From positions 1 through 39,454 of the forward strand of contig JAPOYV010000063.1 in NCBI GenBank assembly GCA_026706385.1: a stretch of 39,454 bases of DNA, read 5' to 3'. The notes under the pieces are model-generated. The model searched no databases, had not been told where the DNA came from, and worked only from the letters and a program-made list of their open reading frames with translations. Position numbers and translations under genes: made by a program. Positions within the stretch are counted from its first letter, which is position 1. Each line of letters opens with the position of its first letter. Shown here in pieces: positions 24,803 to 32,063 of this stretch. Origin of the DNA: Gammaproteobacteria bacterium. Its GTDB lineage: Bacteria > Pseudomonadota > Gammaproteobacteria > Pseudomonadales > Azotimanducaceae.

Positions 24803-25342
24803 ATGGGACGGTTGCGCGATCGATGCGGCGCCGCAGATGAACTGCTCGTGGACCGATTCCTCGGCGGCGACCGCGCGGCCTTCGATACGCTGGTGCGTCG
24901 CTACCAAGATCCCGTGTACCGGTTCGTCACCTGGTCGACCGACGACGACGACGCGGACGATGTGGCCCAGGACGTCTTCGTCGAGGTGTATCGGTCCCTG
25001 GCCACCTGGCGTCGCCGATCGACCTTCCGCACCTGGCTCTACGGCGTTGCGCGAAACGTCTGCCGACGCCACGTGCGACGCTGCGCCGCGCGCGGCCACG
25101 TTCACGGTGAATTCGACGTGGACGACCTCCCAGGCGCGAGCAACCCGGCCGTCCGCGTTGCCGAAAGCGATGCGAACGCCTTGCTGCTGGCGGCGATCGC
25201 CCGTCTTCCCGCGGACCAGCGCGTGACCCTCATGCTGCGCGCATGGGAAGGCTTGCCGAGCGAACGCGAGGTACCGGACACGGCTATGGGGCGCTTTCAA
25301 GACGTAGAGTCGTGGATCCGACAGGTTCAAGAGCCGGCTTAG
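24803..25342 (+). CDS. ECF-type sigma factor with degenerate region 4
   Basis: A 179-residue protein. Region 2 is convincing: LLVDRFLGGDRAAFDTLVRRYQDPVYRFV, DADDVAQDVFVEVYRSLATW (the -10 recognition helix) and RSTFRTWLYGVARNVCRRHVRR. A linker rich in Asp and Ala leads to the start of region 4, ALLLAAIARLPADQRVTLMLRAWEGL. The expected helix-turn-helix (S..EIA..l..p.GTVKSRL.RAR) is replaced by PSEREVPDTAMGRFQDVESWIRQVQEPA, of similar length but without the GTVKSR core, so -35 recognition may be lost or altered. No anti-sigma gene follows. It could be a decaying gene, a frameshift product in its last ~25 codons, or a divergent ECF group. ATG 24803 was chosen to match the usual N-terminus length. 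Confidence 0.75.
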   Translation: MGRLRDRCGAADELLVDRFLGGDRAAFDTLVRRYQDPVYRFVTWSTDDDDADDVAQDVFVEVYRSLATWRRRSTFRTWLYGVARNVCRRHVRRCAARGHVHGEFDVDDLPGASNPAVRVAESDANALLLAAIARLPADQRVTLMLRAWEGLPSEREVPDTAMGRFQDVESWIRQVQEPA

Positions 25343-25455
25343 GAACTGGAGGTGGAACGCCTCCCGCAGCTCGCGATGGGTGTATGGCGTAGGGGCATTA
25401 TGAATACGAAATGTTCTATCTGTCTATTCAGATGCATATTCTTCCGCGCGGCATC

Positions 25456-27891
25456 TCAAGCGCGAAGGCGCGCGTTGCCGGGATCCCACGGACTCTCGCC
25501 GACGACTTCCGCCGGGTAGCGTCCGTCGAGAATCTCGATCTCTAGGCGCGTGCCCGCAGTCGCGTACTCGGGTCGCACCATCGCGAGTGCGAGCGACTGT
25601 TCGAGCCGGAATCCGTAATTGCCGCTGGTCGATCGGCCAACCATCTCGCCGCCGGCGTACAGGGGGTTGTTGCCAAGCGGGTCCGCATCGTCCGGGCCGT
25701 CCACGACCAGGGTCGCGAATGCGTTGGCGAAGCCGCGCTGCTGCCACGCCAGGAGCCCCGCGCGCCCGGTGAAGTCGCCCTTGTCGAGGCGCACGAACCG
25801 GTCGATACCGGACTCCAGGGCGGCGTACTCGATTGACAGCTCGGCACCCACCATGCGGTAGGACTTCTCGACGCGCAGGGAATCCATGGCGCGGATGCCG
25901 AAGGGTCTCAGGCCGAGGTCCTCGCCCGCCGCCGTCAACGCATCGAAGATGGTGTTCTGGTAGTCGATGCGATGGTGAATCTCCCAACCGAGTTCGCCGA
26001 CGAAGTTCAGGCGCAGCAATTTGACCGGCGCCAAGCCGATGTTGGCGTCGACACCGGTCAACCAGCGGAAGCGGCCGTTGTCGAGGTCTACGTCGCAGAC
26101 CCGGCCAAGCAGTTCCCGCGACTTCGGGCCCGCCACGACCAATACGCCCATGCTCGCCGTCAGATCGTCGAAGCGCACGCTGCCGTCGGTCGGCATCTGC
26201 CGCGCCAGGTAGTCGTGGTCCAGGCGCTGGAACGCGCCCGCCGAGACCAGGTAGAAGCTGTCCTCGGTCTCCCGATGGATGGTGAATTCGGAGTGCACGC
26301 CGCCACGGCTGTCGAGCGCGTGGCACAGCGCGATACCGCCCGGGCGACGCGGCAGCCGGTTGGCGACGAAGCGGTTGAGGAACGCAGCCGCTCCCGGTCC
26401 GCTGACGCGCGCCTTCGCGAACGCCGTCATGTCCAGGAGACCGACGTTGTCGCGGACGTTGCGGCATTCGGCGCCGACGTGTTCGAACCACCTCGAGCGG
26501 CGAAACGACCAGTGGTCTTCTCGGTCGACACCGGGCGGTGCGAACCAGTTCGGTCGCTCCCAGCCGAACTTCTGGCCGAATACGGCGCCCTGCGCGCGCA
26601 TGCGCCCGTAGCACGGCGCTGTGCGGTGCGGGCGCGCTGCGGGCCGCTCTTCGTCCGGGTAGTGGACGGTGAAGACGTTGGCGTAGGCCTCTTCGTTCTT
26701 GGCCTTGAGGTACGCGGGCGTCGCATAGTCGCCGAAACGGCGCGGCTCGACGCCGAGCATGTCGATGGTCGGCTCGCCCTCGACGATCCACTCCGCGAGT
26801 TGCCAGCCGGCGCCACCGGCCGCCGTGATGCCGAAGCTGTGGCCCTCGTTGAGCCAGAAGTTCCGCTTGCCCCAGGCGGGACCGACGATCGGGCTGCCGT
26901 CCGGCGTGTACGCGATCGCGCCGTTGTAGACGTTCTTGACCCCGAGCTCGCCGAACGCGGGGACTCGGCGGATCGCGGATTCGATGTGCGGCGCCAAGCG
27001 GTCGAGGTCGGCATTGAATAGCTCGTACTCGCTGTCCGGCGAAGGGCCATCCAGGTAACAGGCCGGCGCACCCCGCTCGTAGGGTCCGAGCAGCAGGCCC
27101 GCCGCTTCCTCGCGCATGTACCACGAGCCGTCGGACTCGCGCAGCACGCCCATCTCCGGCAAGCCCTTGGCGTGACGCGCCTGGATCGCGGGATGCGCTT
27201 CGGTGACGATGTACTGGTGCTGCACGGGCAGGACCGGGATGTCGAGACCGACCATGGCGCCCGTTCGGCGCGCAAAGCTGCCCGTCGCCGACACCACGTG
27301 TTCGCAGACGACGTCGCCTCGGTCCGTGCGCACGAGCCACTCGCCGCCGGGCCGTTCCTCGATCGCCGTGACGGTGGTCTGGCGGTGGATCGCCGCTCCC
27401 AGGGCACGCGCGCCTCGGGCCAGCGCCTGCGTAAGGTCGGCCGGTTGGACATAGCCGTCGCCGGGGTGGCGGATCGCGCCGATCAAGCCGTCGGTGACGG
27501 CCAACGGCCAGATCTCGCGCACCTGCTCGGGGTCGAGGAACTCGACCTCGACGCCGATCGTGCGGGCGACGCTCGCGTACTGGCGGTACTCGTCCATGCG
27601 GTCGGCGGTCATCGCCAGGCGGATGTTGCCGACCACCCGCAAGCCGACATCCTGGCCGGTCTCGGCTTCGAGCGTGCGATAGAGCGCGACCGAGTACTTG
27701 TGCAGTTGTCCAACCGAGTAGCTCATGTTGAACAGCGGCAACAGTCCGGCGGCGTGCCAGGTCGCGCCGGACGTCAATTCCTTGCGCTCGACGAGCACGA
27801 CATCCGACCATCCCTTGCGGGCCAGGTGGTAGAGGGTGGATACGCCGACGACGCCGCCGCCAATGACGACTACGCGCGCATGCGTCTGCAT
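25456..27891 (-). CDS. Dimethylglycine/sarcosine dehydrogenase (FAD + GcvT)
   Basis: An 811-residue protein, the usual length of the DMGDH/SARDH family. The N-terminal FAD domain has VVVIGGGVVGVSTLYHLAR (7-25) and VLVERKELTSGATWHAAGLL, in which His46 of WHAAG matches the covalent FAD-binding His of DMGDH and SARDH. The middle includes YNGAIAYTPDGSPIVGPAWG and GHSFGITAAGGAGWQLAEWI. From ~420 come GcvT/folate domains (WFEHVGAECRNVRDNVGLLDMT, LLRLNFVGELGWEIHHRI, FGIRAMDSLRVEKSYRMVG, EYAALESGIDRFVRLDK). It demethylates N,N-dimethylglycine or sarcosine and hands formaldehyde to THF as 5,10-methylene-THF. The sequence does not decide between the two substrates. It is the last gene of the - strand operon, 2 nt after the fhs stop, with UAAGG-type Shine-Dalgarno inside fhs. 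Confidence 0.93.
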   Translation of the reverse strand: MQTHARVVVIGGGVVGVSTLYHLARKGWSDVVLVERKELTSGATWHAAGLLPLFNMSYSVGQLHKYSVALYRTLEAETGQDVGLRVVGNIRLAMTADRMDEYRQYASVARTIGVEVEFLDPEQVREIWPLAVTDGLIGAIRHPGDGYVQPADLTQALARGARALGAAIHRQTTVTAIEERPGGEWLVRTDRGDVVCEHVVSATGSFARRTGAMVGLDIPVLPVQHQYIVTEAHPAIQARHAKGLPEMGVLRESDGSWYMREEAAGLLLGPYERGAPACYLDGPSPDSEYELFNADLDRLAPHIESAIRRVPAFGELGVKNVYNGAIAYTPDGSPIVGPAWGKRNFWLNEGHSFGITAAGGAGWQLAEWIVEGEPTIDMLGVEPRRFGDYATPAYLKAKNEEAYANVFTVHYPDEERPAARPHRTAPCYGRMRAQGAVFGQKFGWERPNWFAPPGVDREDHWSFRRSRWFEHVGAECRNVRDNVGLLDMTAFAKARVSGPGAAAFLNRFVANRLPRRPGGIALCHALDSRGGVHSEFTIHRETEDSFYLVSAGAFQRLDHDYLARQMPTDGSVRFDDLTASMGVLVVAGPKSRELLGRVCDVDLDNGRFRWLTGVDANIGLAPVKLLRLNFVGELGWEIHHRIDYQNTIFDALTAAGEDLGLRPFGIRAMDSLRVEKSYRMVGAELSIEYAALESGIDRFVRLDKGDFTGRAGLLAWQQRGFANAFATLVVDGPDDADPLGNNPLYAGGEMVGRSTSGNYGFRLEQSLALAMVRPEYATAGTRLEIEILDGRYPAEVVGESPWDPGNARLRA

Positions 27892-27893
27892 CC

Positions 27894-29576
27894 TTAGAAC
27901 ACGCCGACGACTTGACCGTTGGCGTCGACGCCGATGTCCAAGGCTGCGGGCCGTCGCGGCAAGCCCGGCATGGTCATGACGGCGCCGGTGATGGCGACCA
28001 CGAAGCCGGCACCCGCCGACAAGCGCGCCTCTCTGACGGGCAGCACGTGGCCCTCCGGCGCGCCCAGCGCCTTCGGGTCGGCGGAAAAACTGTATTGCGT
28101 CTTGGCGACGCACACGGGTAGCCGGCCGTAGCCCCAGTCCTCGAACATCGCGAGATCCCGGGCCGCGTCCGGCTCGACGTCAATGCCCGACGCACCGTAG
28201 ATGCGCCGCGCAACCGTGTCGATCTTGTCATGGAGGGGCGCTTCGTCAGCGTAGAGCAACTCCACCGTACCGCCTTCCTGGCTGAGCCGGTCCATGACCG
28301 CTTCGGCCAAGGCGGTCGCACCCGCGCCGCCGTCGGCCCAATGGGTGGCCGGCACCGCTCGCACACCGCACTCGGCTGCGATGTCCTGAATCGCGGCGAT
28401 CTCGGCCTCGGTGTCGGTGTTGAAGTGGTTGATCGCGACCACGGGCGGCAAGCCGTACGCCTTGAGGTTCTCGATGTGGCGCACCAGGTTGGCCGCGCCG
28501 CCGCGCACGCTGGCGACATCCGGTTCTGCGAGGTCTCTCTGCGCGACGCCGCCGTGCATCTTCAACGCCCGGACGGTGCACACGAGGACCACGGCGTCCG
28601 GGCGCAGGCCGGACTGGCGACACTTGATGTCGAGGAACTTCTCCGCACCGAGGTCGGCACCGAAGCCGGCCTCGGTCACCACGACGTCGGACAGCGCGAG
28701 GGCCGCGCGGGTGGCGACGACCGAGTTGCAGCCGTGGGCGATGTTGGCGAACGGGCCACCGTGGATGAACGCCGGATTGCCTTCAAGCGTCTGCACCAGG
28801 TTCGGATTCAAGGCATCGTTCAGGAGCGCGGCCAGGGCGCCCTCCACGCCCAGGTCACGGACCTGCACGGGACCGCCGTCCTTGCGGCGACCGAGCACAA
28901 TGTCGCCCAAGCGTTTCAAGAGGTCATCGCGGTCCTGCGCCAGGCACAGCACAGCCATGATTTCCGATGCCGCCGTGATGTCGAACCCGCTGACCCGATG
29001 CGCGCCACGACCGAGCGCAAACTCGGCCCGGCGCAGCGCCCGGTCATTGACGTCGAGCGCCCGCCGCCACGAGATGGCGTCGACGTCGAGGTCGAGCTTG
29101 TTGCCCCAGTAGAGATGGCTGTCGAGTACGGCGGCCAGCAGGTTGTTGGCCGCGGTGATCGCGTGCAGATCGCCGTTGAAGTGCAGGTTGATGTCGGCCA
29201 TAGGGGCCACTTGCGACCAGCCGCCGCCGGCCGCGCCGCCCTTCATACCGAAACAGGGGCCGAGCGACGGCTCGCGCAGACACACGGTCGCGTTGGCGCC
29301 GATCCGGTTCAGCGCATCGTTCAAACCGATGCTCGTGGTGGTCTTGCCCTCCCCGGCCGGGGTGGGCGACACGGCGGTCACCAGAACCAGCTTGCCGGAC
29401 TTGGCGTCGCCGAGCCCGGTCAGATGATCCAGCGACACCTTGGCCTTGTGGTGGCCGTACGGGGTCACCGCCTCCGCAGGCAGGCCAAACCGTGCTTCGG
29501 CAATCGGCAGGATGGGTCGTAGCGGCACCGATGCGGCGATCTCGCCGTCGGAAGGTGCCGGGGGGCTAGCTGCCAT
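27894..29576 (-). CDS. fhs: Formate-tetrahydrofolate ligase
   Basis: A 560-residue protein with all landmarks of the family: ITPYGHHKAKVSLD, P-loop PTPAGEGKTT at 71-80, LREPSLGPCFGMKGGAAGGG, INLHFNGDLHAITAANNLLAA, DINDRALR-type VNDRALRRAEF, FDITAASEIMAVLCLA, GGPFANIAHGCNSV, VVVTEAGFGADLGAEKF, and FNTDTEAEIAAI. It links formate, ATP and THF to 10-formyl-THF and is reversible. Beside demethylases it probably runs toward formate and ATP, unloading one-carbon groups. The start is ATG 29576 (GGAG 6-7 nt upstream), overlapping the metF-like stop by 11 nt. It lies inside an operon with other THF enzymes; no folD is in the window. Confidence 0.97.
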   Translation of the reverse strand: MAASPPAPSDGEIAASVPLRPILPIAEARFGLPAEAVTPYGHHKAKVSLDHLTGLGDAKSGKLVLVTAVSPTPAGEGKTTTSIGLNDALNRIGANATVCLREPSLGPCFGMKGGAAGGGWSQVAPMADINLHFNGDLHAITAANNLLAAVLDSHLYWGNKLDLDVDAISWRRALDVNDRALRRAEFALGRGAHRVSGFDITAASEIMAVLCLAQDRDDLLKRLGDIVLGRRKDGGPVQVRDLGVEGALAALLNDALNPNLVQTLEGNPAFIHGGPFANIAHGCNSVVATRAALALSDVVVTEAGFGADLGAEKFLDIKCRQSGLRPDAVVLVCTVRALKMHGGVAQRDLAEPDVASVRGGAANLVRHIENLKAYGLPPVVAINHFNTDTEAEIAAIQDIAAECGVRAVPATHWADGGAGATALAEAVMDRLSQEGGTVELLYADEAPLHDKIDTVARRIYGASGIDVEPDAARDLAMFEDWGYGRLPVCVAKTQYSFSADPKALGAPEGHVLPVREARLSAGAGFVVAITGAVMTMPGLPRRPAALDIGVDANGQVVGVF

Positions 29577-30606
29577 GTCGTTCTCCGAGAGGCTGATGCG
29601 TCGGCACGTCGCCCACCGCGACGCGATGAGGAGCGCGGTCCACATGCTCCGCGATCCGTTCGCGCTCGCCCGAGACAGCGCGCAGCCAGCGGCTGGTGTC
29701 CCGGATTCCGCCAAATCCGAACAGGTGAACACCCGAGAGCGGGGAGTCGGGCGTCTCGACGACGTGACGCGCCATGCCTTCCACGAACTCGTCGGGGGCA
29801 TAGCGGCCGAACAGACGTACCGTGCCAGGCCGGCGAGAAACGAGCCGTGCCGTCGTGCGCACGCCGCACTTGGCGGCAAAGCCGAGGAGAGCGGACAACC
29901 GGGCCGGGCCAGCCATGCCGACGCGGACACGGAGCGGGAAGCCCGCCGCACCTAGCTTCAGGAGCCAAGCCGCGGTAGCAGCCGGCGCAAAGCCAAACTG
30001 GGTCACGATCCACATTGAGGCCCCCTGTGCAGCCGCGTATTCCACTTTGCGCGCCAAGGCGCGCTCCAAGTCCGCCGGCTCGACAAGCGGGTGTCCTTCG
30101 GGATGGGCCGCAACGCCCAGTCGATCAAAGCCGTATTCGGCGAGCAGGCCGGATTCTAAGACATCCGGCGTGTCGCGGTAACGACCAGCCCGGTCGCCGT
30201 CGCCCGCCACCAGCAGGAGGCGATCAACACCGGCCTCGGCAAGCTGCGCCAGGCGAGCGCGCAGGTCGGCGGGATCCCGCACGCTACGCGCCGTGAGATG
30301 GGGTACGGGACACATGCCCGCTGCGCGAAGATGGCGACACGCGGCAACGGTGTCCTGCCAAGGCGCGCCGGGTGGGTACGGGACATAGACAGCCGTCCCG
30401 GACGGCAGGTACGCGCTCGCATCGACCGTCGCGAGTTGCCCCGGCAGCACCTCGACCGATGCCGTGCGCCCGAGCTCACGGACGGTCGCGACGACCGCGG
30501 CGTCGAAACAGGTCGGGACAACGCCGTCGCCGGGGGTCGGCGTACCGACTGGGTCAGTCGGCGTACCGACTGGGTCAGTCGGCGTACCGACTGGGTCAGT
30601 CGGCAT
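29566..30606 (-). CDS. MetF-like 5,10-methylene-THF reductase
   Basis: A 346-residue TIM-barrel protein. Methylene-THF-reductase features: ASVEVLPGQL at the first strand, VPHLTARSVRDPADLRARLAQL (compare 'p.Hlt....s...l...L'), GVDRLLLVAGDGDRAG, LGVAAHPEGHPLVEP, LARKVEYAAAQGASMWIVTQFGF, and FPLRVRVGMAGPARLSALLGF. It should interconvert 5-methyl-THF and 5,10-methylene-THF. The first ~25 residues are three copies of a 7-residue repeat (TDPVGTP) encoded by the 21-bp DNA repeat and look dispensable. The start ATG overlaps the upstream gene stop as ATGCCGACTGA. Lying just after a GcvT-family methyltransferase and before fhs, it would oxidise methyl-THF in the degradative direction. Confidence 0.85.
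   Translation of the reverse strand: MPTDPVGTPTDPVGTPTDPVGTPTPGDGVVPTCFDAAVVATVRELGRTASVEVLPGQLATVDASAYLPSGTAVYVPYPPGAPWQDTVAACRHLRAAGMCPVPHLTARSVRDPADLRARLAQLAEAGVDRLLLVAGDGDRAGRYRDTPDVLESGLLAEYGFDRLGVAAHPEGHPLVEPADLERALARKVEYAAAQGASMWIVTQFGFAPAATAAWLLKLGAAGFPLRVRVGMAGPARLSALLGFAAKCGVRTTARLVSRRPGTVRLFGRYAPDEFVEGMARHVVETPDSPLSGVHLFGFGGIRDTSRWLRAVSGERERIAEHVDRAPHRVAVGDVPTHQPLGERHGS
30536..30603 (-). repeat. Three tandem 21-bp repeats at a gene junction
   Basis: Exact 21-nt units (30536-30556, 30557-30577, 30578-30598) plus 5 nt of a fourth. Each holds a perfect inverted repeat CAGTCGG-CGTA-CCGACTG. The units are in frame in the metF-like gene (7-residue peptide repeat) and the last one (30596-30598) supplies the TGA stop of the GcvT-family gene. 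The array is therefore a tandem amplification of the overlap between two genes. Confidence 0.93.
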
Positions 30607-31939
30607 GGTCCCGCCCTCGGGCGTGCACGACCTCGCGAATGTTCGGATTGACGGAAGGGCGGAACGGGACGTCGACGACCTCGGCGGGCACCATGCCGTC
30701 CGTGGCACCGTCGGCATACTCGTCCGGCAACTGTACGTGCAGCGCGGTACCCACGCCGCGCATCTCCCACGGCACGTACCCCAAGGCGATGTTCGTCTCG
30801 AGTTCCGGCGAATACCAGGGCGACGTCACGTAGCCCACCGGATCGGCGCCCTCGGCACCTGAGATGAGCCAGAAGTCGTTGGCGTAGTCGGTTACCGGGG
30901 CGCCGCCGAAGACGATGCCCACGAGCACGTTCCGGAATGGCGGCGAACCCGCCTCGATCGCGGCGCGCGCCGCCTCCAGGGCTTCACGCCCGATGTAGTC
31001 GGCACGCTTCCGACGCGGTACCTGGTAGCCGAGATTGCATTGAAAGGGCAGTGTCTCCTGGTCCAGGTCCTGCCCCCAGGACAGGATCCCGGCCGCGATC
31101 CGACGATGGTGGGCCGGGGCCGTCACCATCAGGTTGTGGCGCTCACCCGCCTCGAGCACGGCGTACCACATGTCTTCCGCGTAGCGGGTGGCGTCCTTGA
31201 GATAGATCTCGTAGCCCTTCTCCCCGGTGAAGCCGGTTTGCGAAACGACAACGTCGCGGCCGGCCACCTGTCCCGCCATCAGTCCGTAGTAGGGGATCTC
31301 GCGAACCCGTTCGCCGAACAGGTCGACCATCAGCGCCTCCGACTTCGGTCCCTGGATCTGCACCGGCGAGGCATCGATCTCGGCAATCGCGACGTTGAAG
31401 CCGAGCCCCACGTTGACGCCGCGCAACCAAAGCTCGAGGTCGCTATCGGCGAGCGAGAACCAGAACTCGTCGTCTGCCGGCCGGAGCAATACCGGGTCGT
31501 TGAGCACGCCGCCGGCCTCGTTGCAGAGGATCACGTACTTGGCGTGCATCGGCGCGATGCGCGTCGCATCCCGGGTGACGACGTGGTTCACGAACGCTTC
31601 CGCGTCCGGCCCCTTGACCTGGATCTGCCGTTCCACGGCGACGTTCCAAAGGGTGACGTGGTTGACCAAGGCGTCGTACTCGACCATAGCCCCACCGTCC
31701 TCGGGCCGCACGTAGCCACGCGGATGGTAGACGCGGTTGTAGACCGTCGCCCGCCAGCAACCCGCCTCCATGGAAAGGTGCCAATACGGCGACTTGCGAA
31801 CCCGCGTGGAGATCAGCATGCCTACGGGCGTGGCACCCGACTGACGCAGGTTGATCGGCACCTTGCGGTCGGACTGGTCGACGCTCTCGACTTGCCGCAA
31901 CCCGGCATAGTCGACCGGTTGGTATTCGTCGTTGGCCAT
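30596..31939 (-). CDS. GcvT-family aminomethyl/methyltransferase (DmdA-like)
   Basis: A 447-residue protein of the T-protein fold. Landmarks: HVTLWNVAVERQIQVKGPDAEAFVNHVVTRD, VLCNEAGGVLNDPVLLRPADDEFWFSLADSDLELWLRGVN, DASPVQIQGPKSEALMVDLFGE, VSQTGFTGEKGYEIYLKD, and YVTSPWYSPELETNIALGYV. This order resembles DMSP demethylase DmdA at least as much as glycine-cleavage GcvT. DmdA forms 5-methyl-THF, whereas GcvT forms 5,10-methylene-THF; a directly coupled MetF-like gene fits the former. The substrate (DMSP, betaine-type or other methyl donor) is not decided. It is the first gene of the operon and its stop lies inside the first repeat of the metF-like start. Confidence 0.85.
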   Translation of the reverse strand: MANDEYQPVDYAGLRQVESVDQSDRKVPINLRQSGATPVGMLISTRVRKSPYWHLSMEAGCWRATVYNRVYHPRGYVRPEDGGAMVEYDALVNHVTLWNVAVERQIQVKGPDAEAFVNHVVTRDATRIAPMHAKYVILCNEAGGVLNDPVLLRPADDEFWFSLADSDLELWLRGVNVGLGFNVAIAEIDASPVQIQGPKSEALMVDLFGERVREIPYYGLMAGQVAGRDVVVSQTGFTGEKGYEIYLKDATRYAEDMWYAVLEAGERHNLMVTAPAHHRRIAAGILSWGQDLDQETLPFQCNLGYQVPRRKRADYIGREALEAARAAIEAGSPPFRNVLVGIVFGGAPVTDYANDFWLISGAEGADPVGYVTSPWYSPELETNIALGYVPWEMRGVGTALHVQLPDEYADGATDGMVPAEVVDVPFRPSVNPNIREVVHARGRDHAD

Positions 31940-32063
31940 GGCCGCTCATCCCGTCGAGACCAGACCCGCGCAGCCTACCCAACGGCGGCGGGAATGGCCG
32001 CGCCGGGCGCGACATGGACGGGTCGAAAGGCGACATGGCCCGCGCCGGCCGGGGCAGCACGAG

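Noticed and set aside
25343-25455. A short inverted repeat (GGAGG...CCTCC) and an A+T-richer stretch between convergent genes
   Set aside because: The stem is only 5 bp with no T-run; I see no gene or RNA here, only a probable intergenic end region.
28230-29522. A 430-codon + strand ORF opposite fhs
   Set aside because: Antisense shadow of a clearly recognised fhs gene.
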